Origin: Candidatus Latescibacterota bacterium | GTDB lineage: Bacteria; Krumholzibacteriota; Krumholzibacteriia; JACNKJ01 | Assembly (NCBI GenBank): GCA_020633725.1 | Contig: JACKDC010000006.1 | Coordinates: 1-64,000, forward strand | Direction of reading: 5' to 3' | Length of the DNA: 64,000 nucleotides | Shown: one piece after another, positions 27,363 to 35,949 of the stretch | How the letters are laid out: every line of letters starts with the position of its first letter | Position numbering within the stretch: the first letter of the stretch is position 1 | Notes under the pieces: generated by a model | Told to the model about the DNA's origin: nothing | What the model saw: only the letters and a program-made list of their open reading frames with translations | The model's database searches: none | Position numbers and translations under genes: made by a program

Positions 27363-29216
27363 ATGGCGAAAGGACGCGACAGCTTGCGCCCCGATCGGGA
27401 CGTCAACCGACCGCCCAGCGGCGATGAGAGCGCGCAGCCGGCTCTTGCAAGCCGAGACGAGACCCTGCTGAATGCATGGGATCGCCTCATGGCCATCGCC
27501 TCGCTGTACCCTGCAGGGAACTCCCGTTTCCTCGAGGCCGTGGAGCTCTGGCGCGCCGCCATGCGGCAGGTGTCGCGGGGCGACGGCACCTTCTGCGTCG
27601 AGGTGGGCCGCGACGACCGCCTGGCCCACGAGGGACAGGTCCAGTCCACCGAGCGCGTGGCGCGGAGCCGGCTCTATCCCCTGCTCGTGGGCATCGGCGT
27701 GGAGAGCATGGTCCTCTCCACCGAGCTGTCCCCCGAGGCCTTGCACCGCACGCTGTCCCTGCTGCAGGAGACGCATCGCATCACCGAGCGCGCCATCGGC
27801 TTCCAGCGCGCCGAGCTGCCGCCGCTGCCGGCCGGCGTGAGCATCAGCCTGCGCAGCTTCGGCAGTCCCGGCGCGTCCGCGCCGGGTCTGGGCGCCCCCA
27901 CGGGGAATCCCGGCGGCGGACCCGGCGGGCTCGGCAGGGCTGGCGTGGGCGGCCACGAAGACGCTCCCGCGCTCGTCGGGGCCTACCCCGCCGTGAGCAA
28001 CCCGCACATCGGCGGGCAGGGCCATGCCGCCGAGACGCTCGAGGAGCGACTCACCGCCCGCGCCACGCGGCTCTTCGATGCCCTCACGGGCGACGTCGTG
28101 CCCGAGGCCCTGCCCCATCCGGTGACGCCCAGGCCCGACGAGGCGGCGCACACGCGCCGCGACCGCGTCGACGCGCCTTTCGGCCCCGCGGATCTCGTCG
28201 CCAAGGTGAAGACGCTCGATCCCGCGCTGCCCTTCGAGGGCCAGCAGCTCGGCCCCTGTCAGCCCGAGTGGCTCGCGCTGCTGCTTCAGTTCGCGCAGAC
28301 CGAGGAGGACGTCCCCCACGCCCAGCGCGCGCGGCACATTCTCCCGCGGGTGCTCGCGCGCGAACTCGGTCTCCACGAGCTGCAGACCGTGGTGTCCGCC
28401 GCCGAGGACCTGCTCGAGGGCGGCGACCTGGACCGCGCCGACGCCCTGCTCCCGCTCGTCCTCGAGCCGCTCGCCGCGCAGCCGGAGCTGCTGGAGCGCG
28501 TGCTGGCCGCGCTGGCCCGAGGCGTGAACGCCGCGGGCCGCGAGGGCCTGTGGCCGCATCTGGCCGACGCGATCCTGCGCGAGCTGGTGCCGGCCGGGCT
28601 CGCCCAGATCCGCGGCCTCGACGGCGAGGCCGCCCTCGCGCTCCCCGCCGAGGCGCGCGCACGGGCGGTCACGCGCCTGGAGGCGCGCCCCGCGCTGCAG
28701 TCCCGTCCGCTGCCGGTGGCCATCGTCCAGCCGCTGCGGCCCGAGCTGCGCGACCTGCATTTCGTCCTCCTCGCCAGCTCCCGCAGCGCGAGCATGGGCC
28801 CGCTGCTGCGCGACGCCCTCCTGGCCGCCACGCCGCCGCTGCCCGCTCCCCACGCCGGGCTGCTGGCGCTGCTCGGCGCGTATCGTCCGCAGTATCGCGA
28901 GTACTACCGCCTGTTGCTCGACGGCGACGACAACCACGCCGCCCGCGCCCAGGAGGCCGCCACGCTGGCCCTGCGCGCACTGCAGCGCCTGCCGCGCCGG
29001 GAGCGTCAGCGCCCCGAGGTCGCCGACGCCCTGGCCGCCCTGGCCGCGGCGCCCCCCGGCGACGCCGACGCGCTGCTCGCCAGCATCCAGACGGAGCGAC
29101 GTCTGCTGTTCCTGTCGGCGTGGCCCGCCACCGCCCGCAGGCAGGCCGAGCGCCTGCAGTCCCGTCGCCCGTCCACCCGTGCCCACGGCGCGAGCCACGC
29201 GGAGGTCTCGCGATGA
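27363..29216 (+). CDS. Cytosolic protein with N-terminal domain shared with the HD-GYP neighbour
   Basis: A 617-residue protein without signal or membrane segment. The first part (about 35-140, LYPAGNSRFLEAVELW ... VQSTERVARSRLYPLLVGIGVESMVLS) parallels the N-terminus of the following HD-GYP protein (LYFAEHPNVRSCAQEL ... MLLGASIVGHKIASSLDRLSSGGLLF). The two genes thus share a paralogous domain. A Gly/Pro-rich linker (about 155-200) leads into an Ala/Leu/Arg-rich all-helical region (about 280-600) that looks like HEAT-type repeats. The stop overlaps the HD-GYP start (ATGA). It has no clear ribosome binding site. Function unknown; likely a scaffold or partner of the HD-GYP protein. Confidence 0.7.
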   Translation: MAKGRDSLRPDRDVNRPPSGDESAQPALASRDETLLNAWDRLMAIASLYPAGNSRFLEAVELWRAAMRQVSRGDGTFCVEVGRDDRLAHEGQVQSTERVARSRLYPLLVGIGVESMVLSTELSPEALHRTLSLLQETHRITERAIGFQRAELPPLPAGVSISLRSFGSPGASAPGLGAPTGNPGGGPGGLGRAGVGGHEDAPALVGAYPAVSNPHIGGQGHAAETLEERLTARATRLFDALTGDVVPEALPHPVTPRPDEAAHTRRDRVDAPFGPADLVAKVKTLDPALPFEGQQLGPCQPEWLALLLQFAQTEEDVPHAQRARHILPRVLARELGLHELQTVVSAAEDLLEGGDLDRADALLPLVLEPLAAQPELLERVLAALARGVNAAGREGLWPHLADAILRELVPAGLAQIRGLDGEAALALPAEARARAVTRLEARPALQSRPLPVAIVQPLRPELRDLHFVLLASSRSASMGPLLRDALLAATPPLPAPHAGLLALLGAYRPQYREYYRLLLDGDDNHAARAQEAATLALRALQRLPRRERQRPEVADALAALAAAPPGDADALLASIQTERRLLFLSAWPATARRQAERLQSRRPSTRAHGASHAEVSR

Positions 29217-30688
29217 ACGCGCGCGTCGACGCTCTCGTCACCCTGCTCGCCCGCGGCATCGCCCAGCGCGCGCTCTACTTCGCCGAGCACCCCAACGTGC
29301 GCAGCTGCGCGCAGGAGCTCGCCCGCGACCTCGGCCAGGAGATCGCCGCCAAGCGCGCGGACTTCTTCCTCGGCGCGGTGGAAGGCCGGCTCATCCACGA
29401 GGGGCGCATGCTGCTCGGCGCGTCCATCGTGGGACACAAGATCGCGTCCTCGCTCGATCGCCTGAGCAGCGGCGGCCTGCTCTTCCGCCGCGGCGTGGAT
29501 GCCGCGGAGCTGTCGACGCTCTTCACCATCGCGGTTGAGCAGGGCGAACCCCTGGACGGCGGACTCGTGGCGGCCCGCGAGCTGCTCGCGTCACGCGGCG
29601 TGCGCAACATCGAGCTGTCGCCCCGCTACGAAGACGAGGACTGGTTCGGGCACAAGGGCAGAGGAAGTGGCGGCGGCGACGAGGAAGACGCCGAGGGCGT
29701 CGACGAGCTCGCCGACCTGATCCCGGTCTACCAGTCGCTCTTCGAGGTGGTGGAGACGAGCCACGGCCGCGCCACGGGCGACCACGCCGTGGACATCGCC
29801 GGGGCGCGCACGGCCAGCGAGCGCTTTCTCGGCGCCACCGAGGCGGGCTTCACGGACATGATGCAGCTCGTCCGCTACACCGACTCGGACAGCTACACCG
29901 TGGGGCACTCGGTGCGCGTGGCGCTGCTCTGCGTCCTCGTGGGACAGCACATGGGCCTGCCGCGGCCGCGGCTCGGCGAACTCGCCACCGCCGGGTTGCT
30001 GCACGACGTGGGCAAGGCCAAGGTGCCGGCCGAGATCCTCTACAAGGCCGGGCGACTGGACGCCGACGAACTGCGCATCATGCGCATCCACCCGGACGCC
30101 GGCGCGAAGATCCTGATCGAGAGCGGCGACGCGTCGAGCACCACGGTCTGCACCGCCTGGGGCCACCACGTGCGCCACGACCTGCGCGGCTACCCGGACG
30201 TCCCCGGCTGGGCCGTGCAGGGCGAGGCCACGGCGCTTCTGCAGGCCTGCGACGTCTTCGAGGCGCTCACTGCCGTGCGCCCCTACAAGAAGTCGGTGAC
30301 GCCCCTGCGCGCCTTCGAGATCATGCTCGCCGACCCGGGCGCCTTCCACCCCGGGGCCCTGCGTGCGCTCGTGGGCGCGCTCGGTCTCTATCCGCCCGGC
30401 AGCCGCGTCACCCTGAACGACGGCTCCCGCGCCATCGTGGTGCGCGCCGGCGAGCAGCCGGACCGTCCGCTCGTCCGCGTGACGCGCGACGCCGCGGGCG
30501 TGCTGCTCGCCCACGACGACCAGCCCACGATCGACCTCAGCAGCGCCGCCGGCCGGGCGTTCGCGGTGGCCGATCTGCTGTCCGGCTCCGCCGGTCCCGA
30601 GCTGGTCGTGGAGGACGCGAAGGACGCCGACGACAGCGGCGACGAGGCCCTCGTCACCGTGGAAGCCGATCCCGCCGCCGGCGACTAG
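29213..30688 (+). CDS. HD-GYP domain phosphodiesterase-like signalling protein
   Basis: A 491-residue cytosolic protein. An N-terminal domain (about 1-135) is shared with the upstream protein. A Gly/Glu/Asp-rich linker follows, then the HD-GYP domain (about 195-400) with His232, His264-Asp265 in LLHDVGK, His293 in RIHPDAG, and HHVRHDLRGYP (318-328). In active enzymes the last motif reads HHERxDGxGYP; here Glu is Val and the DG is changed, so c-di-GMP hydrolysis is uncertain. A beta-rich C-terminus (about 400-491) follows. The ATG overlaps the previous stop; GGAGG lies 7 nt upstream. Confidence 0.85.
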   Translation: MNARVDALVTLLARGIAQRALYFAEHPNVRSCAQELARDLGQEIAAKRADFFLGAVEGRLIHEGRMLLGASIVGHKIASSLDRLSSGGLLFRRGVDAAELSTLFTIAVEQGEPLDGGLVAARELLASRGVRNIELSPRYEDEDWFGHKGRGSGGGDEEDAEGVDELADLIPVYQSLFEVVETSHGRATGDHAVDIAGARTASERFLGATEAGFTDMMQLVRYTDSDSYTVGHSVRVALLCVLVGQHMGLPRPRLGELATAGLLHDVGKAKVPAEILYKAGRLDADELRIMRIHPDAGAKILIESGDASSTTVCTAWGHHVRHDLRGYPDVPGWAVQGEATALLQACDVFEALTAVRPYKKSVTPLRAFEIMLADPGAFHPGALRALVGALGLYPPGSRVTLNDGSRAIVVRAGEQPDRPLVRVTRDAAGVLLAHDDQPTIDLSSAAGRAFAVADLLSGSAGPELVVEDAKDADDSGDEALVTVEADPAAGD

Positions 30689-30711
30689 GGGCGTCCGGCT
30701 GCCCGGTCGCT

Positions 30712-30729
30712 GCGACGGTGGACCGTCGC
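30712..30729. repeat. 18-bp palindrome GCGACGGT-GG-ACCGTCGC
   Basis: Two exact 8-bp arms with a 2-nt centre, 24 nt after the HD-GYP stop and 166 nt before the next gene. It could be an operator for the small-peptide operon or a hairpin end for the HD-GYP transcript; no U-tract follows. Confidence 0.4.
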
Positions 30730-30894
30730 CCGCCGCGCGCGCACCGGGATCGCTCCTCACGCAACCGACGCGTTTCCAACGTCCGCGCCCCTCCGCCGCG
30801 CTGGCACGCTAGCTGCGATGGCCGCCACGGCCGCCGTCCCGTCCCCCGCGGCTCGCCGCCCCTCCTCGACCGTTCGAAGAAGGAGCGCGCTGCC

Positions 30895-31035
30895 ATGCAC
30901 AGCACTTCCATCGTCGTGTTCACCTTCTTGGCCCTCACCCTCGGTCTGGCGATGGTCAGCCCGCCGGTCCAGGACCGCGAGGAGAACCAGCCGCCGACGC
31001 ACATCACGATGTCCAGGCTGAAGTCGCTCTACTGA
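30895..31035 (+). CDS. Small membrane or secreted peptide (46 aa)
   Basis: A 46-residue ORF with one hydrophobic segment (SIVVFTFLALTLGLAMV, residues 5-21), followed by a polar tail PPVQDREENQPPTH. AAGGAG lies about 10 nt before ATG 30895, and the stop is 23 nt before the next gene, which has its own GGAG. The context and signal-like N-terminus favour a real gene, but at this length coding cannot be proven. No homologue is recognised. Confidence 0.5.
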   Translation: MHSTSIVVFTFLALTLGLAMVSPPVQDREENQPPTHITMSRLKSLY

Positions 31036-31058
31036 GCGCTCTGGACGAAGGAGCCGCC

Positions 31059-32012
31059 ATGCGAATCACCGTGCCCCGCCTGATCGGACTCGGTGCGATG
31101 ATCCTGGCCCTGCTGGCGCCCATGGCGTCCAGCGGGGCCGGTGCTGACGGCAGCGCGATGCGCGAGGCGTTGCGCCTGAGCGCGCGCGAGCTGCTGGCAA
31201 ACCTGGGTCGCGACGGCGAAGAGGACGCGGCGCTGCGTCTGCACGGGGAGATCCGCCGCCTCTGGGCCGACGCCCGCCGCGACGGCCAGCCGCCGCGTCT
31301 CGAGCCGGCCTTCGGCGATTCGCTTTACGGCGTTCTCTTCGACGCCTGGGACCGCGCGCGGACCCCCGCCGCGCGCAGCGCCCTGGCCCGCAGCCTGCCC
31401 ACGCTCGCGCCCACGCGGGTCGCCGACGACTACACGGCGCTCTTCCTCGCGCCGGCCTGGCGCGGACGCGTGGACGGGGCGATCAAGCCGCTCATCTACG
31501 CGATCGCGCGCGCGGAGGACCCCGTGCCGCGGCTGCTGCGCATCGCCGAGCACACCCGCGACGCGGAGGTGATGCGCGCCATCGCCATCGCAAGACAGGC
31601 GGAGGCCGGCTACACCGAGCTCTGCGCGCTCTTCGATCTGAGCGCGCGTCTCCCGGACGATCCCGCCAAGCCCCTGCCCGCGCCGCGCGTCGAGGTCTGC
31701 TGGCCCGCGCTGGCGGAGTCCCTGGCCGCGGACGCGGACTGCCGCATGGCGCCCCACTTCCAGCGGCTGGCCGCGCGCCTCGGCCCCTTCCCCGCGCTCG
31801 ACTACCTGCTGGCGCACCCGAAGCCGGCCTGTCCGTCCCTGCGGGCCGCCTTCATCGACGTGATCCTGCGGGACGCCCCCGCCCACGCCGACCTCTCGCG
31901 ACCCGGCGAGTCCCTGGAGGAGCGCGCGGATGCGTTGCGCGCCCTGGGGCTGACGCGCGCCCAGGCTGACGCGCTGCAGTCCCGGCTGGAGGCCGTCTCG
32001 CTGCTGGAGTGA
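31059..32012 (+). CDS. Secreted or periplasmic protein of unknown function
   Basis: A 317-residue protein with a signal peptide (about 1-29, ending SSG-AGA). The mature part is strongly helical and Ala/Arg/Leu-rich, with repeating helical hairpins like ARSALARSLPTLAPTRVADDY. It has four Cys residues (for example VEVCWPAL and KPACPSL) that may pair. No family is recognised; HEAT-like repeats are possible. GAAGGAG lies 6 nt before the ATG. The next gene starts 10 nt after its stop, so 30895, 31059 and 32022 probably form one operon. Confidence 0.65.
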   Translation: MRITVPRLIGLGAMILALLAPMASSGAGADGSAMREALRLSARELLANLGRDGEEDAALRLHGEIRRLWADARRDGQPPRLEPAFGDSLYGVLFDAWDRARTPAARSALARSLPTLAPTRVADDYTALFLAPAWRGRVDGAIKPLIYAIARAEDPVPRLLRIAEHTRDAEVMRAIAIARQAEAGYTELCALFDLSARLPDDPAKPLPAPRVEVCWPALAESLAADADCRMAPHFQRLAARLGPFPALDYLLAHPKPACPSLRAAFIDVILRDAPAHADLSRPGESLEERADALRALGLTRAQADALQSRLEAVSLLE

Positions 32013-32021
32013 ATCCACGGC

Positions 32022-34829
32022 ATGCAAACGTTACGTCTCATCCGCGCGCGGCGCCCCGTCGTCGTGGCCCTGCTCGCGCTGCTCACGCCGGCGACGGCCG
32101 CCGCCGTCGACGCCTATGAACTCGGCGACGTGGCCGTCCGCGGCATCTCGCTGGGCTGTGTCGACACCTGCTACGACCACTGCGGGATCGTCGTGGGCGT
32201 CGTGCCGGGAGCGTGGGCCGAACCGGACATCCAGGTGGTCGAGGGCTACATCCCCTCGGCGCGGCAGGTGGACCTGGACGACTTCGGGCCCGACTTCGGC
32301 GCCACCTGGCGTCCCGACTGCAGCTACGCCGATCGGCGGCAGCTGGCGGCGCTGGGCCTCGAGCTCGAGGGCACTGCCTATCCCACCTTCTGCATCCACG
32401 ACGGGCAGTTCAACACGCTGGACGCGCTCGTGCCCGACCTGAGCAACGGCGTCTGGGACGGCTCGATCGGCGACATCGACGCGCTGCGCTGCGACGGCCT
32501 GGTGGAGTACTGCTACGAGGCGCTGCAGCTGCCGGTGTGGGTGAGGGATGGCGCGTGGGACATCACCGCCGACAGCGAGTACGCGATCCACAACGACCTG
32601 CCGCCCCTGGGCGCGCCCTGCGACGGCTGCTACTTCTACCCGCGCACGCAGCGCGGCGCCCAGGGCTGCGGCAGCGGCGAGAGCTACACGTGGTTCGAGG
32701 CGCGGGGCGCGGTGGATCTGCCGTCCATCCTGTCGGTGGAGGTGCAGCCGGACGGCGGGGATGTCATCCGCGTGAACGCGAGCGACCCCAGTTCGGGCAT
32801 CGCCTATCTGCGCGTGGCGCAGACGCCCCCGGGCGAGGCGCCCCAGCTCTACGACTGGAACGCCGAGGGCTTCCCGGGCCTGGGCGCGGAGTCCTTCCCC
32901 CCGGCGACGAGCGCGGAGATCACCTTCTACGCCGGCCTCGCCGGGGACTACCACATCGTCGCGGTGGACTGGGGCGGCAACATGAGCGCGCCCGCGGTGG
33001 TGAGCGACTACGTCCCCATCTACCCCGCGGCCGCGGGCACGCCCCTCGACGCCGCGCTCTCGCCCGAGGACGCCCCCTGCGGCCTCGCCCGGATCGAGCT
33101 GCGCGACGCGGCCTGGACGCTGCGCCGCTCGGCGCGCTTCGCCGCCCGGGGGCAGGACGACTGCGGGCCGCTGGATCTCGTCGCCGACCTGCCGGTGGAC
33201 GAGCCGCTCTGGCTGCTGGGCTTCGATCGCCTCGGCCGGCAGCGTTACTCGCGTCGCCTGGCCCCGGCCACCGCACGGCTTCGCCCGCCCCCGGGGGCGG
33301 ATGCGCGCGCGCTGCTGCGGCAGCGTCTCGACGCGCGGCGCGCCGGACGCGGCGCGCCGCTGCCCATCGTTCCCGCGGCGGAGCTGATCGCCAACCCGAT
33401 CGCGCTGGACGTGGTCATCTACTCCGCCGATGCGCGCTGCCTCGAGCACGCGGATCTCGTCGCCCAGGAGCTGCTCGCGCGCTGGCAACTCTCGTCGCAG
33501 CTCGTGCTCGGCGCCTCGTCGGCCCCGACCGACTGCCACGACATCGCGGCGGCCGTGACGGCGGCGAATGCCGCCGAGGGCTGGGGGCATCCGCCGCTGG
33601 TGGTGATCGTCGGCCACTCGGACCAGCTCGCCCCCGGCGGACCCGTGGTCCGCGGGATCGAACTGGGCTGGTCGGACTACTCCGACGCGCTGATCTTCGA
33701 CCTCGACGGCGACCAGATCCCCGACCTGCCGTGGACGCGCGTGCCCGTCTACCCCGAGCTGGTGGCCGGCGAGCTCGACTTCTCGCACAGCGAGAGGGTC
33801 GCCGTGCGCAACGCGCTCCGCTACTACAGCGGAGAGACCCGCGGGGGCGACGGCGCGCTCGTGATCGACGGCCATTCGGAAAAGCTCTACGACGGCGCCG
33901 GCGGCTACCACTGCTTCGACCATCCGGCGATCTCCGCGCTCAACCATGCCCTCGCGGACACTCTGGCAAGCACCGGCATGCCGGTGGCGGTGCTCGATCC
34001 CGACGACGTGCCCGACGGCGATCCCTGCGTGGACACTCCCGCCAAGGCCGCGGCCCTGCGCGATGCCATGGCCGCCGGCGTGGGCGAGCTCTTCGCCTTC
34101 GGCGCCGAATCGGGCCAGGACCTGCTGCCGGGCAAGTTCCTTCGCCTCGGCGGCTACGACCTCGCCGACTGGCCGGATCGAGCCTACGTGCTGAACCTCG
34201 TCTGCTGCAGCACCGCCTGGGATCGGCTCTCGGTGCCGGCAAGCGGCGCGGGCGCGCTCTTCATGGACTGGCTCTTCCACGACGCCGACGCCGAGCCCGG
34301 CGCCTGCGCCATCGCCGTGGTCGGGCACAAGCACAGCCGTCCCGTGGGCGAGCACATGCTCTACGCCGAGTCGCTCGCGGCCCGGCGCAGCCTGCGCGGC
34401 GATCGCTTTCACCAGGAGGTGGCCTTCCACGCCCTGCGCGACCTCGCCCTGGCCGATCCCCGCCGCCTCGACTACCTCGCCAGCGTCTCGATCCTCGGCT
34501 GGCCGGCGCCGGTGACGGGCTCGCTGGTGAGCGCCGAGCTCGCGCCGGCTGTCGGCGGCCTGCGGCTCAGCGCCCATCCCAATCCCTTCAATCCCTCGGT
34601 GACCCTGCGCCTGCGCGCGCCGGGGGCGCGGCGCGCTTCGCTGCGCGTGCTGGACGTCCTCGGCCGCTCGCTGCGGCAGGTCGAGCTGGCGCCAGGTCCG
34701 CTCGGCGTGGCCGAGTGGCAGTGGGACGGCCGCGATGAGCGCGGCAGGCCGGTCGCCGCGGGGGTCTACTTCGCGAAGGTGGAGGCGGCGGGGCAGCAGG
34801 CCACGCAAAAGCTGCTGCTGCTGAAGTAG
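32022..34829 (+). CDS. Large secreted protein: permuted papain-like + gingipain (C25)-like regions + FlgD-like tail
   Basis: A 935-residue secreted protein (signal peptide about 1-27). Residues 35-190 resemble a permuted NlpC/P60-papain domain: DHCGIVVGVV with His, then RCDGLVEYCYE with a candidate Cys. After a beta-rich middle, residues 460-800 follow the C25 gingipain pattern: YSDALIFDLDGDQIPDL, then RVPVYPELVAGELD, and LVCCSTAWDR with Cys728/Cys729. However, the usual GHGS His motif is replaced by FGAESG, so the dyad looks broken. The tail (about 850-935) has HPNPFNPSVTLRL and AGVYFAKV. It may process or anchor surface proteins. Confidence 0.68.
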   Translation: MQTLRLIRARRPVVVALLALLTPATAAAVDAYELGDVAVRGISLGCVDTCYDHCGIVVGVVPGAWAEPDIQVVEGYIPSARQVDLDDFGPDFGATWRPDCSYADRRQLAALGLELEGTAYPTFCIHDGQFNTLDALVPDLSNGVWDGSIGDIDALRCDGLVEYCYEALQLPVWVRDGAWDITADSEYAIHNDLPPLGAPCDGCYFYPRTQRGAQGCGSGESYTWFEARGAVDLPSILSVEVQPDGGDVIRVNASDPSSGIAYLRVAQTPPGEAPQLYDWNAEGFPGLGAESFPPATSAEITFYAGLAGDYHIVAVDWGGNMSAPAVVSDYVPIYPAAAGTPLDAALSPEDAPCGLARIELRDAAWTLRRSARFAARGQDDCGPLDLVADLPVDEPLWLLGFDRLGRQRYSRRLAPATARLRPPPGADARALLRQRLDARRAGRGAPLPIVPAAELIANPIALDVVIYSADARCLEHADLVAQELLARWQLSSQLVLGASSAPTDCHDIAAAVTAANAAEGWGHPPLVVIVGHSDQLAPGGPVVRGIELGWSDYSDALIFDLDGDQIPDLPWTRVPVYPELVAGELDFSHSERVAVRNALRYYSGETRGGDGALVIDGHSEKLYDGAGGYHCFDHPAISALNHALADTLASTGMPVAVLDPDDVPDGDPCVDTPAKAAALRDAMAAGVGELFAFGAESGQDLLPGKFLRLGGYDLADWPDRAYVLNLVCCSTAWDRLSVPASGAGALFMDWLFHDADAEPGACAIAVVGHKHSRPVGEHMLYAESLAARRSLRGDRFHQEVAFHALRDLALADPRRLDYLASVSILGWPAPVTGSLVSAELAPAVGGLRLSAHPNPFNPSVTLRLRAPGARRASLRVLDVLGRSLRQVELAPGPLGVAEWQWDGRDERGRPVAAGVYFAKVEAAGQQATQKLLLLK

Positions 34830-34831
34830 GA

Positions 34832-35824
34832 CTAGATCGGTTCGAAGGTGAAGCCGCGCTGGAAGAGGCGCAGGCAGGCGTCCACGACCTCGGGGTCGAG
34901 CTGCCGTCCGCGCTGCTCGGCGAGCGTGGCGAGCACGGTCTCCAGCGGATGCGCCGGCCGGTAGGGCCGATAGGTGAGCATGGCCTCCACCGTGTCGGCG
35001 ACCGCGAGGATGCGCGCCTGGGGCAGGATCGCCTCGCCGCTGAGGCCGTCCGGGTAGCCGCTGCCGTCGAGACGCTCCTGGTGCTGGCCGATGGCCTCGG
35101 CCACCGGCCAGGGGAACTCCACGCGCTTGAGGATGCGCTGGCCGGTCTGCGGCGTCTTGCGCACCATGGCGCGCTCGGCGGGGCTCAGGCTCGCGGGCTT
35201 GCAGAGGATCTCGGCCGGCACGCCCACCTTGCCGATGTCGTGGAGCAAGGCCATGATGCGCAGCCCCTCGAGGGCGAAGGCGTCCATGCCCAGCTCGCCG
35301 CCGATGGCCACCGCCAGCTGGGCCACGCGCCGCTGATGGCCGGCCACGAAGGGGTCGCGCCGCTCGACCATGCTGCTCATGGCCTCCACGGCGCCGAGCA
35401 TGACGCGGCGCAGCTGTCCAAGGCTCGACTTGAGGCGGCCGCTGGGATCGCCCAGGGCGGTCATGTCCTCGGCCACCACGAGCGCTCCGCGCAGGACGCC
35501 GTCCTCGCGCAGGCAGCGCCCGGTGAAACGCAGGAAGTGTCGCGAGCCGGCGAAGGCCACGCCGGGCGCCTGGTCCAGGCTGAAGTCCTGCCCGGTCTCG
35601 AGCAGCCGCGCCACGGCCGGCGCCAGCCCGAGTTCCACCAGCACCGGAGCGTTGCGCAGCGTGTCGAGTTGTTCCAGGACGTCCTGCGAACAACCGGTGA
35701 GTTCCGCGAAGCGGGGCGAGGCGCGGCGAACGCGGCCGGCGGCGTCGAGGAGCAGGAGGCCGAAGGGCAGCGCCTCCAGGAGCGTGGTCTCGAACAGACC
35801 CGCGTCCTCGGCGATTTGCCGCAT
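34832..35824 (-). CDS. PAS-HD-GYP signalling protein
   Basis: A 330-residue cytosolic protein. A PAS-like sensor (about 10-125) has FGLLLLDAAGRVRRASPRF and is followed by an HD-GYP domain (about 140-325) with His163, LLHDIGK (His195-Asp196) and QHQERLDGSGYP (248-258). Two usual metal-site positions differ: HPxxG reads TPQTG (Thr224) and HHE reads HQE. The HD-GYP family degrades cyclic di-GMP; activity here is uncertain. AGGGGGTGA is the ribosome binding site. The stop lies 2 nt from the stop of the convergent secreted-protease gene. Confidence 0.88.
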   Translation of the reverse strand: MRQIAEDAGLFETTLLEALPFGLLLLDAAGRVRRASPRFAELTGCSQDVLEQLDTLRNAPVLVELGLAPAVARLLETGQDFSLDQAPGVAFAGSRHFLRFTGRCLREDGVLRGALVVAEDMTALGDPSGRLKSSLGQLRRVMLGAVEAMSSMVERRDPFVAGHQRRVAQLAVAIGGELGMDAFALEGLRIMALLHDIGKVGVPAEILCKPASLSPAERAMVRKTPQTGQRILKRVEFPWPVAEAIGQHQERLDGSGYPDGLSGEAILPQARILAVADTVEAMLTYRPYRPAHPLETVLATLAEQRGRQLDPEVVDACLRLFQRGFTFEPI

Positions 35825-35848
35825 GGCGTCACCCCCTGCTGCGGCTGT

Positions 35849-35864
35849 GGCCCCCGCGGGGGCC
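35849..35864. repeat. 16-bp perfect palindrome before the PAS-HD-GYP gene
   Basis: GGCCCCCGCGGGGGCC, self-complementary, about 25 nt upstream of the start codon at 35824. It is a variant of the CGCCCCCGGGGGCG palindrome found inside several genes. Confidence 0.4.
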
Positions 35865-35949
35865 GACCTCCATGTTCAGGGGAGTGCGGCGTCTGCACGC
35901 GCGCCCACCCCCGAAGGGATGGGCGGTGCAAGACTTCGGCCAAGGGCCG

